64,000 nt of DNA from Punica granatum. Lineage: Eukaryota; Streptophyta; Magnoliopsida; Myrtales; Lythraceae. The notes under the pieces are model-generated. The model searched no databases and had not been told where the DNA came from. It saw only the letters and a program-made list of their open reading frames with translations. The stretch covers positions 1,922,001 through 1,986,000 of the forward strand of contig NC_045132.1 in assembly GCF_007655135.1 (NCBI RefSeq), given 5' to 3'. Shown one piece after another: positions 1 to 12,116 of the stretch (position 1 is its first letter; each line of letters starts with the position of its first letter). Both the position numbers and the translations under genes were made by a program.

Positions 1-855
1 CCGTGACGGGGCCTCCCGGACCGCCCTTTGGACGGATGGTAAGATTTTCTACAGCAAACCTCGTAGTAATTAATATCTACGAACTCTTCAAAAATTTAAA
101 TAAATCTGGAGAAATTGTATGGTTGGCACTATGTCACTGTAACGTAATTAAGTGATACGTTTTATAATAAACTGTGCTACTTCTTATTCAAATGCATGAT
201 ATATACTTGTATAACATTTTGAAAATTCTGGCAGTACGACATCGATCTTCTTATGGAATAAACCAAATGTTATGGTGACATATTTATAAAAATTCAAAAC
301 TAAATATGTAGGAAATGTTAGTTAACAAATGCAAAAATCATGTTTCTTCTTCTGCCTCATATTTTGTCGGTTTCGTGGCCGCAGCAGGATTTGACAAACT
401 TGTCAGAAATCCGAAAGCAAATGTACAGAAAAAGTCATTGAATACAGACACTTGGATGCACTGTTTCCACATCATGGGGTTTATGGAAATGTGAGCAGGA
501 CCCTTTCCTGGTCATTATTGTTGATGAGGTACAGAAATTTATTAGATCCCTCTCACCATACAGTGGATGGGGAATTTGTACTTTGTATCACCTCCTACTC
601 CTTTCCGTTATCTTTTTGGTACTGGATAAATGATGTGGTCTAGTATTTTTACAGTGAAACCATTATATGCCCTATTAATTATCGCACGACATTAAATTTG
701 GCCAGAATCATAAGGTGCTGCATTGCAGATACAGTTTTTCTAAATGAGCGAAATTCGTCCAAATGCACTATATCTCATGATTATCTGATTTGCTTTTGAA
801 AAGTCCGAGACTTGTCCCTAGATAATACGAGGAATTGCAGAATATTGTACATAGC

Positions 856-886
<31 letters not shown>

Positions 887-1557
887 TTTCTCTCTCTTTT
901 TCATTATTGATTATGGATAACGAATTCAATTTCATAGTTTGTCTTTTGTAAGGATATTTTTTGAGGGGAACATTAAACTTATATATATGTTCGACGTATG
1001 GAAAAACATATGTTAAAGGAAAAAAAAAGGTCAAAAAGGTTTTTTTTTTAAATAGGAGATGCACGTTATGCTAATACAAGAATGGAAAATAAAACGAAAT
1101 AAATGATTACATGAATCTCACCGATGAGGGATGGAGCTCAAAACCTCTTTATTCTGAGTGGATGTATCATGCTATCACATTACAATTCATTTTTTCTTTG
1201 ATAATTTTTTTATTTAGTATAAGAAAGCAACGAGGCATTGTTTTTTTCTAAAACTACACAAGATAAATCCTTACAAAAACAAAAATATACATGCACATGT
1301 ATAGCTTGAAAGAGATTTTCATAGTTCCTTGTTGTAGGAATTCAAATGGCTAGATGAGAACGCGTACTGTAGTTTGGTTTCGATGTATCATCTCAATATT
1401 CATCAGCCTGCACCTCTTATGTATGTCGGGCCAATCTCAGCCTGCTCATACACATATATGTGTGGCTTGATTCAATCTCTATCAAAGAGCATCTATCAGT
1501 TAATTAGTTTATCGATCATGCATGGTGGTGACGGACGTAACTTATTATTAGCCTCGG
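1..1557. other. Intergenic spacer, no gene seen
   Basis: AT-rich spacer with only short, featureless open frames on either strand. It contains a (TTTC)n microsatellite near 856-890. A stretch near 1105-1185 resembles the degenerate tRNA-related repeats seen elsewhere in the window. I see no conserved coding segment. Confidence 0.6.
856..890. repeat. (TTTC)n microsatellite
   Basis: About eight uninterrupted TTTC units followed by CT-rich sequence. A simple repeat with no coding role visible. Confidence 0.9.
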
Positions 1558-2020
1558 TGATATGGCAGAGGAAGTGATAAATCGGTACCTCGAGAAAAAT
1601 AAGTTCTGACGGGTCTATCTCAAGAGAAACGGCCTCCGGAGCACAACTCACTGCCTTTGGCTGTGAAAAGACCAAATTTAAGTCGAATTCCATCGTTTAG
1701 GGTCTCAAACAGGCAATTTTATATTATTTGGGCGTTTTTACAATTTTAGAAATAGTTTATTTTAGAGAATATTTTTATTTTCTTCGTTATAATTTCTTTT
1801 TTCTATTTAAGCGATGTAAGCCTAGGCTAAAAGCAGTTATTTTTTGATTATCAATAAAGTTTTGAAACTACTGTGCTCTTTCGCTCATTCTCGGATTCGA
1901 TTCGAGTTTGATGCCGATTTCCTAGGAATTCGAAGAATCAATAGGAGATTGAAGGTCGTAGTTTCGGTATTCTGTGGAATCAACGGATCTGTAGCAGTTG
2001 TTCGCGTGTACGCTGCGTCA
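1558..2020 (+). mobile_element. Degenerate LTR, homologous to the solo LTR at 51066-51515
   Basis: This segment aligns end to end with 51066-51515. Shared blocks include the start TGATRTGRCAG, the block TTCTGACGGGTCTRTCTCAAG, an AATAAAGTTT poly(A)-type signal, the block AGGAATTCGAAGAATCA, and the end GTGTACGCTGCGTCA. It starts with TG and ends with CA as plant LTRs do. Its flanking 5-mers (CTCGG on the left, CTATG on the right) are not an intact duplication, unlike the second copy. No primer-binding site or retroviral-type coding sequence is visible beside it, so it is probably an old solo LTR. The superfamily cannot be told from the LTR alone. Confidence 0.75.
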
Positions 2021-5000
2021 CTATGTCCATATCAATAGATGGTTGGTTATATAGCTAGACTGATATTGTAGCGGGTGGACGAACCAACAATTGCATATGT
2101 CTTGCTCGATTGATCGATCGGAAAAGACCATGGCGCCCTTGCTGCAAGCACAATAATTCCTCATCAGTAGGGGACGGTGGAAGGTGGAAAACTATTGGGC
2201 GGCAAGAGGTTTGGGCTTGTTTGCTAGCAATTGAAAATGAAGGCACGGCCGCGGATTAGAAAAAGTTTGCAGGCAATTTTTGTCAGAAAGTGAACAGAAT
2301 GAAATCTGAATCTACCCACCCAAAAAGAAAAATAAATGAAGGGTCCCACTCAATTAGCGTATCTGCGGCCCCGACAATCGACATTTTGAATATTCTTGGC
2401 GTCGATATGGTCCAAAGACGAATTTGCTTAGACCGAATCAGTCATCAATCCTCACATCTAGTTATGGTCGAATTTAAAGGTTATTAATAATAGGGATTAC
2501 TTTGCGAAAAGAATCCCGCTCCGGATAAAGCCTAACCGCTTATTTGGATCGCGGTTAAGGGGGTTAATAACCCTTCATAATTCACCCTTCATAATCCATT
2601 AACCTGCAATTCAAACGAGCTATAAAAAGATCATTACGAACTGATTTATTATCGGGCTCGATCAAGCTGCGACAGACATCATAGTTAAGTGTTAACTATA
2701 AGAAAGATTTTCAAGCACCTCCTGAGCATAAACAAGCCGACTGCTAGGGAAAAATTACTCTCAAATGACCGAAAAAGAAAAGAACTTATAACCTAAATTC
2801 GTTGATTCAAGTGATTTGGCACTCATTTCCCTTGTTTCGGATTCAAGTGTTATAAATAAAGAATATTCACACTAAAAGACCTTAATGGGCTGACCCAACT
2901 TGAATTGAATTAGTTGAATTCCATTTTGAACTAGACTTCTGAATATTATACTGCACACCGAAAGGAAAAGAAAAACCATAAGAAAGATTCTTTTACCTCA
3001 GTGAAAGGTGAAAGGACGAAGACCATACGCACTCTGTTTCTGTATTTATTTAATATTCTCGTCAGCTACAAGTCGGGTCATTTTATGGGCCGAAGTTAGC
3101 AATCGGATTCGGCCCGTATATGGATGCAAATAGGGAAGGTCCCTAAATGAGCCGAATTGTGGAAAAAATTTGCACATGGGCCATTTTCGGAATAAACCTC
3201 AGGCCCAAAGACTAAAACGAGGTTGGGCCTGAGAACAAGAGAGTCTATGGCTCACAAGCCACAGAATTTTCGCCATCAGATGTCCTTTCTCGTTTACAAT
3301 AACTTAGATTTGAAATTCGGGTCAGGGTTATCTGCAATTGAAGATCCATGTAGTTTGTGCAATTGTATCTCTTAGCTGCTGCAGCGATCCGTCTGAAGTC
3401 GTGTTGGCATCAACAAGACACGTATGTTGTTTACAACAGTTCATGTGGATGGTTACACGAACTATATATGGATCCTCAATCAGAGACTTAGCAACTTCTT
3501 TCCTGAATTCCATATTAAAACAAATGAATGGGGTTAATCACATATGGCAGAGGACAATGCCCACGCTTAATGCCGATTGATACAAATAAGGATCCGCTAG
3601 CTCTGGCGCCATTACTCCGGATTGCTAACTAATTGTCGGGCATTCCTTCACTTGATATATACGACCCTAAGGTGTGTGAGCTGAGACCTTTCCATTGTTA
3701 CATTGCCTAATGTCACTTTGGATCCTTAAATATACATTGATTTCGATTACTCCAGCACCTGTTGCCATGTCAGATGATTTCAAAACATCAAGCATAACAT
3801 TCTCATGGAATTATTATATTACAATATCCAAAATAGCAACAAATACCGGCTGTTAAATTAACATATTTCGAACATGATGAGGAGCTCAAGTTCACTGCCA
3901 TTGAATACCAAACATGTATGTATGGATTCCGATCTCCTGCTATAAAAAACCAGCTGTCGTTTGGGAATGATTCGTGGTATATTAATGACGATGTGACGGC
4001 AGAAACAGGGAGAAGGAAAGAGAACCGAAAAATAAATATTGAAAATCAATCTCTAAGGTTGGTATGGCTAGGAATGTTGGGAAGGGAGGGAATTCTTATC
4101 CTCCACAAAGTGCATCCAATGGCCTAAAATTGAGAAGACACCTAAGCCATTCTTTGTTCCTACACTGCAGGGTTCCTAGCTATATGTATATGTGAGCCTT
4201 GTAAATCAGCTTTAGCTGGCAAAATTGTCTAGTTCTTCCATCACATATTCTCTCTTCACATGTCCCTCTTGGACCACTTCCTCTATTGCAAAACTTCCAT
4301 AGAGAGCCCCGATTAATCCTCTGAATTGATTCAGTTCTATTCAGCCAAAAAAAAATTTTGATTCACTCCCTATCTAAACAATCTGACCATATAGTAAACC
4401 AAGCCAGGGTTTTGATTTTAGGAGCTCAAGAATCCAATTTAAGCTATTTCGTATTTATTAGAAAAATATAGTTTTTAGAACCTTCCATGCCCTTATTTTT
4501 TTATTAAAAGGGAGGTCATATTATTTTTTTTTAAAAAAAAAAGATCATAAATCTAGTACACAGAAAAGGGAAGTAAAAGACTAGGTTGCGGCCTCGTCGT
4601 CCACTACAAAAATAAATAAATAAATAAAAGAGTATGAGAAATCCTATTGATGAAAAATGAAATGGAAACCTATTGATTCTGGATGAGATTATGCACTATA
4701 TTACCTTTCCATGTAGCGGAATCAAATTGGAAGAAATCAATTCCAGAGTTAGATGCGCCAAGCATATCTTTCTAATCAATTCCAAAATTTGATGCGTCAA
4801 GTGTATCTTTCTATTGAAGTCATAATATAGTGTAAATATTGTACAATCGACTCCCTACACCCATTATTTCTCCAATGCCAAGTAAGTACATGTGCCTTCA
4901 TTATAATTGGAAAAAAAAATAAGGCAAAATTCATTAATAGAAAAAGAAAGAAAAAGAAAAGGAAGTTTCCAGTGCAATTCAGTGGCTCCATGGCATCCCA

Positions 5001-5060
5001 AAATTTCAAATGCAAAAAGACCCTTATTGTTTTATTGCAAGGCAAAGATCAAGTATGGAC
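2021..5060. other. Intergenic spacer, no gene seen
   Basis: Spacer without a convincing gene. It holds a palindromic patch near 2530-2600 (AACCGC... with ...GGTTAA arms), several GGCCCA/TGGGCC hexamers between about 3080 and 3230, and a short (TAAA)n run near 4611-4628. The open frames here are short and match no family that I recognise. Confidence 0.55.
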
Positions 5061-5066
5061 AACCAA

Positions 5067-5206
5067 CGTAAGTTGGTTCAAGCGGTTCGGCGCTTATTTC
5101 GCTTAAGTAAGGTCTCGAGTTCGAATTCTTGTGAATGTAGAAAATTCACACTAGAAGAATTTTATCCCGGTACATATTTGTAGTCGAAGTTTTAAGGAAA
5201 CACACG
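5067..5206 (+). mobile_element. tRNA-derived SINE, copy 1
   Basis: The head looks like a tRNA with an RNA polymerase III promoter: a box-A-like AGTTGGTTCAAGCGG at about 5070-5085 and a box-B-like GAGTTCGAATTC at about 5116-5127, spaced as in a tRNA gene. The same sequence recurs on the minus strand at 45165-45343, including the following block AAATTCACACTA. It does not fold as a functional tRNA because the acceptor stem and anticodon arm are not conserved, so it is a SINE and not a tRNA gene. The 3' boundary is approximate. Confidence 0.65.
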
Positions 5207-5690
5207 AAAAAAAATATAGAGGATGTGACTTACAAATAGAGATTATGACATGTATCCTAAGGTAATGTTGACCTCTGACGTGTTTTCGAAGGTTAAGTAA
5301 GAATTGCGACTACTAGCTAGGAGTTCTGGTAATTTTACGTTGAATTTTCATTTTACATCCTTTTCAGAATATCGAGCAGCTCTCTTACAACACATGCAAA
5401 CTCATCTTATATTCATGTGCTGTATAAAGCTGCATGATTATGGTTGTCGTGATATATAACATAACATTGAGAAAACATTCTTTTCACCCAATATGATCTC
5501 AACTTGAGGCTTACAATTCACATAGTGCTAATTGTTATTATTAGAGATATCATTTGGCCGGACTCTTTTAGAAAATAGATTAAACATCTCTAAGCTTTAT
5601 CTCGACTGTCTCACTAGCGAGCGGACACCCTTGGATACGGCATGGCCTCATATCTGACAAAGTTTCCACCTGCTCTTCCATGGACCATCT
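5207..5690. other. Upstream spacer of the germin-like gene
   Basis: AT-rich spacer leading into the germin-like gene. No open frame or repeat could be assigned to it. Confidence 0.5.
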
Positions 5691-5701
5691 ATCTTCAAAG
5701 T

Positions 5702-5710
5702 ACTATATAA
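5702..5710 (+). promoter_or_regulatory. Putative TATA box of the germin-like gene
   Basis: ACTATATAAACC lies about 55 bp before the ATG at 5761. This places transcription start at roughly 5735, so the upstream in-frame ATG at 5680 should not be in the mRNA. Confidence 0.65.
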
Positions 5711-5760
5711 ACCAAATGGAAGCTCGAGGACCAGCACATTTGCTCATTGGTGAAACAAAG

Positions 5761-6393
5761 ATGCTTCCCAATCTCAGCTTCCTTATCTTCTCCATCCTCT
5801 TCGTGGCCTCCAATGCCGCCGTGCAGGACTTCTGCGTGGCTAACCTGAAGGGCCCAGATACCCCGTCGGGCTATGCCTGCAAGGATCCTGCCAAAGTCAC
5901 GACTGATGACTTCGTGTTCAAAGGCCTTGCAAAGGCTGGAAACACCTCCAACATCATCAAGGCGGCAGTGACCCCGGCCTTTGTAGAACAGTTCCCTGGC
6001 GTGAACGGGCTAGGCATCTCAGCCGCTAGGCTGGATCTAGCCCCCAGAGGGGTCGTCCCAATGCACACCCACCCCGGTGCCACAGAGTACCTCGTGGTGG
6101 TCCAAGGCAAGATTACGGCAGGTTTCATCTCCTCAGCCAACAAAGTTTATGTCAAGACCCTCAATAAGGGGGACTCAATGATCTTCCCCACAGGGTTGTT
6201 ACATTTCCAGTTGAGTGCGACCGGTGTCACTTCTGTCGCCCTGGTCTTCTTCAGCAGCGCAAGCCCAGGCCTTCAGATCACCGACTTTGCACTGTTCGGT
6301 AACGACTTGCCCACGCCACTAGTTGCTGAGACGACTTTCCTTGATCCTAAGACCATAAAGACGCTCAAGGGCGTACTTGGTGGAACCGGTTAA
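5761..6393 (+). CDS. Germin-like protein, ABP19/ABP20-type (intronless)
   Basis: A 210-aa secreted cupin of the germin-like family; relatives sit in the cell wall or apoplast as Mn-binding oligomers, some with superoxide dismutase activity. Residues 1-19 form a hydrophobic signal peptide. The paired cysteines typical of germins are Cys25 and Cys40 (DFCVANL... GYACKD). Germin box 1, [14 protein letters not shown], supplies metal ligands His102, His104 and Glu109; box 2, [11 protein letters not shown], supplies His148. All four ligands are present. The start at 5761 was chosen over the in-frame ATG at 5680 because a signal peptide begins there and a TATA box lies at 5702-5710. A broken tandem relative lies about 1.9 kb downstream. 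The sequence is closest in style to peach ABP19/20-like germins. Auxin binding is a historical name only and is not shown by the sequence. Confidence 0.94.
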   Translation: MLPNLSFLIFSILFVASNAAVQDFCVANLKGPDTPSGYACKDPAKVTTDDFVFKGLAKAGNTSNIIKAAVTPAFVEQFPGVNGLGISAARLDLAPRGVVPMHTHPGATEYLVVVQGKITAGFISSANKVYVKTLNKGDSMIFPTGLLHFQLSATGVTSVALVFFSSASPGLQITDFALFGNDLPTPLVAETTFLDPKTIKTLKGVLGGTG

Positions 6394-8277
6394 TTAACAT
6401 GGTCGAGCAATTCCTAGAGTCTTTCTTAGAAGATTACTTGTAATGATTGATGATATTTGTGGTTCTAATTGGCGTTGTTATTGTCATTGTCGTTGTTTCT
6501 GTTAGTCGTGAGACAAAGTCTACAAATAAGGCACTTGTTTTTTCCCTTCCATCGTTATCATGCATCATCTCCCGAGGAAAGTTTCTAATGGCAGCTCCAC
6601 GCTGTGCTAGTTTTTGGAGATTTAATCAATGGACACGAGTATCTTAACGGGGCAATCAAAATGTTTTTCTTCAGTTTTTTATAATAAATCATAAGGTAGG
6701 TTTATGTGCCTACTACAACAAAACAGAAATTCTAATAACTAATTAGAGAAGGCACCGTAATCCCACCATGAGAATTAAGCATTCAATCTCTTGATTAACA
6801 GGCAATAGTATGTGCCACGGCGCTATACCTTGTTTCTCTACCTACAAGTTAGGTTTATGGGCCTTGTAGAGGATAGGAGGAAGCAAATTAAAGGAGCGTC
6901 TAAAATATTCTAACGATGAGAATTGAATCCTAGTCGACACTGGGCAAGTACTATTACACCAAAGTTACCCTTCTCAAGACAATTGAAAGGGTTTATCTCT
7001 AATTCTTCAACTCATCCTTATTACGAGAATCTATACCTCAAATGTGTATATGATTTAGTGAGTTTTTCCAATAAAGAAAAATTATCCGTATTTTGTTCCG
7101 CTATTTCCACGAACTTCGTGAATATTATAAGCTCACGGGACAGGTAAATTCAATTTCACAGAGCTTGTAGGTGTCCAATAGTACATTAATTAGAGACATT
7201 TCTACCACATAGCCATATTGGCGATGTGATATGACCTTATCCAAGTTTTCGGTGGGCTTGAACTGAGCATGAGCCTCAGCAAATGTATGATACTTTTACT
7301 TGCGGAATATAACGACTCATGCATTGCCGTGAAGTGTAACGCCTAAGAAGTGTCCCCACCACTTCAGCTCTCAGCATCAAGAAAGTTGTCATCTGGAGGG
7401 CTGATTCCAATGGTCGATTAGAAGGGTAACAATCAAAAGAAAAATGCCAGAATTCCATAACCAACTAGGGCCGATAGGACTTTCGACGTAGACTCGAAGT
7501 AGGAAACTTCCTGATGCCCTCTAAAGTCATCAAATGATCTTAAGTTGATATCTTATATAGATACAGATGATGGGGATGCGCCATTCTGCCCTTTATTTGC
7601 TCCAGCCTGGAATTGGTGCGTGGCCGGCTACAGTTGAAGCCAAGCCCTCGTCTCGTTGGGAGATTGTTACCTGTAGATCTAATAAAACCTTTAGGTTGCA
7701 AGATATATATGGAAATGAGTTGCCCAGCCCATGACCTTGCTAGGCCTCCATGGCCTGGATCACCCTGCACCTTTTGTATGTGGATTGTGGCCACCTGCAT
7801 GACCTCGATTCGATGTGTCCAGGCCCAACCCTATCAAGCAGGCAGCCGGACGAGGCCAGAGCGGCCTCGCTCAGCCAGCCTCAGCGATATGATTCCAGGT
7901 TAGGCCAAATTTCCATCCTCCTTTTACAGTGGTGCTCAGCGTTTTCAGTTCACTCGATTTTGTGATTCCAGGCGAAGTTAACATAATAGTCCTGTTCTGC
8001 CTGCACCTGTCAATTTATACGTTAAGATCTCGATTCCTTGACGTTTAGCAGTAGCTCTTAATATCTAATTAGATAAGGTAGAATTTTAACAGAAGGCAGA
8101 CATTTTACAAGCAGTCATCTTTAGTCATCCCTCCGTCTCTGAACCATCAAGCTGTCTGCATGAACACAAATCCGAGCTTTAGCTGCACTCTTCTTTTCCC
8201 CCAGAGGCCGTAATCTACGAATTCTCGGACATGTCAAATCCTAATTACAGAAATCTAAGGACCACTATCAATAAAAT
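6394..8277. other. Spacer between tandem germin-like copies
   Basis: No gene seen. Two stretches, about 6745-6830 and 6905-6965, look like the tRNA-like SINE debris found at 38012-38085 and 44837-44916 (an ATCTCTTGATT-type block and a GAATTGAATCC-type block). The part from 7540 to 7900 is more GC-rich and has overlapping open frames on both strands without recognisable protein similarity. Confidence 0.5.
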
Positions 8278-8902
8278 GCTCCCAATTTGCTTCCTCTTCG
8301 TTTTCCCCGTCTTCCCATCCTCAGATGCCTCCTTCAAGGACTTCTGTGTGGCGGACCTGAATGCCCCGGAATCCCCAGCAGGCTACTCCTGCAAGGAGCT
8401 TGTCAACGTCACGGCAGACGACTTCATGTTCTCAGGCCTTGGGGTGCCTGGGAGCACAGCTAACTTCATCAAGGCGGGCTCTAAACCCCGCCTTCGCTAC
8501 ACAATATCCTGGCCTGATTGGGGTAGGCATCTCAGCCAGTAGGGTGGACCTGGCCCCCAGCGGGGTCATCCCCATGCACACTCACCCTGGCGAGACAGAG
8601 ATCCTTGTGGTGCTCCATGGCAGAATCACGGCGGCCTTTGTCTCCTCAGCGAACGCCGTATAACTGAAGACACGAAGGGCGATGCAAAGGTCTTCCCCCA
8701 AGGGTTGGTGCATTTCCAAGTGAATCCTGGGTTTGTCGATGCCACCGGTCTCAACTTCTACAGTAGCTCAAACCCCCGGCTCCAGATCCTCCACCTGGCA
8801 TTGTTCGGGAATGACTTGCCACACAGACTAGCGGAGCAGTCGACTTTTCTCGATGCTGCTACTGTGAAGAAGCTCAAGGCTATGCTTGGTGGTTCTTATT
8901 GA
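8278..8902 (+). pseudogene. Germin-like pseudogene (tandem copy)
   Basis: This is a tandem relative of the germin-like gene at 5761. The first part, from the ATG at 8278, encodes a signal peptide and the N-terminal Cys block (DFCVADL... GYSCKE). The frame then shifts near 8485-8490, and the next frame encodes the cupin core, including germin box 1 (HTHPGETE). That frame ends at a TAA at 8661-8663. A second shift between about 8664 and 8704 leads to a third frame carrying box 2 (VHFQV) and the C-terminal end to 8902. Two frameshifts and one internal stop in a normally intronless gene mean that no complete protein is expected. Sequencing error could explain one break but hardly all three. Confidence 0.88.
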
Positions 8903-9507
8903 ATAGTCAGTTCATTTTGAGTCACTGCCCCTCTAACCAGAAGCAATTGAACCTAACGGCACTTAATCTTGGCAGCAAGTAGTATCTACTCTAATATTAC
9001 CTTTTATTTTGATGTTAACTATTCCATCTCAAGTTATTATAATCTGGAACTAGAGCAGGAACAATGCCGAACATAATTAAGTGTGAACATGGCCTGATTT
9101 CATAGACAGCAACTCCAAATCAAGCTTTATTCAACCTATCAAGTCTGAAATTCGAATTATGATCAAGCCTTAACAGCACTGCAGCTCGTATGAGCTTGGA
9201 GGCAAGTTTAATCCCTTGGTCCCCATCCATCGGCTTTTGGCAGCAGGAAATGACAACTCGCAAAATTCTCGCTCGAGCTTAATATCGTTAGTATAATTAT
9301 TAGTCAAGATGGCCTATACATACGAGAAGGAAAGTTCGACATTCCTGACGAGAGTATATATTCACATGAACCCGATCTTTCCTAAAGTAGACAAAATAAA
9401 TTTCCAAAGTTTTTCACATCAACCCTATGTCCTCTGACTAAGATGGCAGTTCCGATAGTGCTCTGCATGTGCGGAATCCCATACAGCGATAAAATACCCG
9501 ATCCTCT
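8903..9507. other. Spacer and probable 3' UTR of the SPL2-type gene
   Basis: Between the germin-like pseudogene and the end of the minus-strand RING gene. On the minus strand an AATAAA-type signal (TTTATT on the + strand) lies near 9125. Nothing else is recognisable. Confidence 0.45.
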
Positions 9508-11959
9508 TCAAGAATCATAGATGCGCACCGAGCCACGTATGGACTGCCTACAGACGGGGCACTTGGGACTGTCATCCCGCCCGACTGACGAGGCGCAGCT
9601 CTGACAGCAGACAAGGTGGCCACATGGGATGAAGGCAGATCTTCGCCTCCTCATGAGGCAGATCACGCACAACTGCCCATCTGGAACATTTGCAGACTCA
9701 TCATCCTCAGAAGCGGCCAGAGCATCGGCATCTTCGGCAGCTGCAGCTCTCTGGGCCTCTTCCTGGTCTCGTCTCCGTCTCCTCCATTCCTTCCATCTGT
9801 TCCAATTCCTAGATCGACAAAGAGAGAGAAAAAAATTGGGAATTTTATATCATGAGTCACGATATGGAAACTATCGTAATAAACTGAACAAAGGCTCCAT
9901 GGCTTCAACTGGCAATTCATTAACAGACAGGCCAGTGCAGGTCCGGTTTTCCGATAACCATACCAGCCAGGTCTAGTTTTCCCAGCAGGACTGGATTTAA
10001 AACCATGGGAGAAACCCTTCCAGAGAGTCCAGAGCTACTGACCTCATCGCAGAAAAGCCGAGGATGCCTATCGACAATGAACCAAGTACAACACCGCTCC
10101 AGAATAGGACTTTTGTCCGCAAGGCAAGATTGACAATCATCTGGTCTTTAGACATCTCAGTCCTAATACAATGCAAAATGAACAGTCAAAATAAAGTAGA
10201 ACTGCAGACTATTAATACTCGATACTAGTAATGGCGTCGAGTAATCAGCACCAATTAATGATGGAACAAGAAACTAAGGTCTCAGATCAGTCACATAAAC
10301 TTTAAACCTTTAATGCCCAATTTAAGGCCAACTTAATCATTGACTGCCCATCAGAAACCCCGATAATCAATAAATATATTACTGAATTACCTCATTGCGG
10401 TATCAAACAAAGTCAAAATGCTCACAAAGAGCAACTCTAATAATGCAGTAAGCCATCCCGCAAAAGAAATAGTTTTCCCTAAAAGTAATCTCAGAGAAGA
10501 AATACTTACAGAAAATAGGGAAGATCCTTGCATGATTTAATCTCAGGAATTCCACTCTTCATAACACAGAGGCCAACAGCACTAATATCCTTTCCCGGTG
10601 GTAGTATTTTTTCTACTTCAAGCAGCCCAACCTTGATAAGTTATAACCAAGGAAGCAAAGGTTCAAGGATCAGAGAAATAAGAGAATTATTGAACAATCA
10701 CAATACACTGCTTTACAGCAGGAAACAATTTTGTGTTTTACTCGGATCAACTTACAGGGTATTCATGACCAAAAAGTGCCTGAAGAAATGTGTATGGAGA
10801 AGCATTGACAGGTTGCAATTGGTGATACACTGTTGTTAGGGGAAGAGGATGCCTCGAACCGTCCATGTTCACAAGCACATAATCACTCAGCGGCCACCTA
10901 CCACCCTCGACGAGAATAAACGGAACCTGCACAGCATGTCAAACAGTGTAAGAAAGCAAAAAGGGCATTACCATTCTCTAGCACAGACTCCTATGTAATG
11001 TCCATACTGTAAGAAAACTATATTTGCTTCGATGACATAATTATTAGATGAACAGATTTTAAACAAGCACGTGCAGATATTGGCAATATCGAACAAAGGG
11101 CATTACCCTTCTCACTGTTGTGGATTCTCGCTCCCTCGAGGATCTTCCAAAGATGGTACGCAGATCAGAAGTCCACCCAAAAAGTCCCTTCCATTCATTG
11201 TATATACACTTCATACAAAAAGGAAAACAACAGAGTAAGTCCGAGATCATACACACCTTCCTCATCATGCACAGAACGAAACACCGAACAAAGCACAAGT
11301 TAGCAAGAAACAACAATCCTCTGAACCACACAGCCTTGAAACAGGCAGTCAACCAAGATTAGCATCTCTGAACACCCCATTGATCTTTAGCCATGGAAAA
11401 GTTCCCAAATTACATCTTCCCCCACTGTTCCTCCTTGCCAAGCAACGCTGACTCTTTTTCTCTGATTGGATCAAGTATACATTGTTCTCCACTAACAAGC
11501 TTCCTTCCATTGTCAAGAACCAAAGCTAAGCAACAAGAAACGTAGATTTATATAGCAGGGGAGGAATATACGTACAGTCTGAGTTCTCTGTATAACAACG
11601 GCCTTGTCGCCAGTCTCCTGCGTGACCAGAAGATTAGGTTTCAAGCTCTTCCAGCTCCCGTCGATGACCGATTTAGGCTCCACGGTTCCACGCACGATCA
11701 CGAGCCTCCCCTCAGTCGGCTGCGGCTGGGTCGCGGAATCATCGGAGCCGGAGGAATCGTCGGGGGGCAGAACGGAGCGGAGATCGGAGACGCCGACGGA
11801 TGGGGCATCCCGTAGCTTGCGGAGGGCGGAGGAGTTGGAGGTGAAGCTGAGGATGGAGCGGACGGCCGCGTACGCTAGGGCTACGCCCAGCACGGCGCCG
11901 TCGAACGAGAGGGCGAGGTTCGAGAGGAGCGATACCACGACTTGCTCGTTCGAGGACAT
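9508..11959 (-). CDS. SPL2: SP1-like RING E3 ubiquitin ligase, SPL2-type
   Basis: Six exons on the minus strand: 11576-11959, 11107-11208, 10756-10926, 10510-10631, 10043-10162 and 9508-9808. All introns are GT-AG and join in frame to 399 aa, matching my knowledge of Arabidopsis SPL2 (about 380 aa), a relative of SP1, which ubiquitinates components of the chloroplast outer envelope. The layout is a hydrophobic N-terminal segment (about residues 10-35), a BAM/GIDE-type middle domain (GDKAVVIQRTQT, NMDGSRHPLPLTTVY, LPPGKDISAVG), a second membrane segment at 278-299, and a C-terminal C3HC4 RING with Cys347, Cys350, Cys362, His364, Cys367, Cys371, Cys383 and Cys386. The middle domain should face the intermembrane space and the RING the cytosol. 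All RING ligands are present, so ligase activity is plausible. Targets cannot be inferred. A 2.1-kb inverted-repeat element begins about 160 bp upstream of the ATG. Confidence 0.93.
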
Positions 11960-12116
11960 CTCCTGCAGTCAGCCAACTGTCGACTTCTCTCGCATTTGAT
12001 CGGAGATGACTCCCCGGTGATCGCCGGCCGCCGGCGAGTCGTCGACTTACTGAACTGATCGAGCAATTGCGGGAAGATATCAGGCCAGAAAACGCCAAGC
12101 AATATAATGAGCTTTC

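Noticed and set aside
5680..5760. Upstream in-frame ATG extending the germin-like protein by 27 residues
   Set aside because: A TATA box sits between it and the second ATG, and the secretion signal begins only at 5761.
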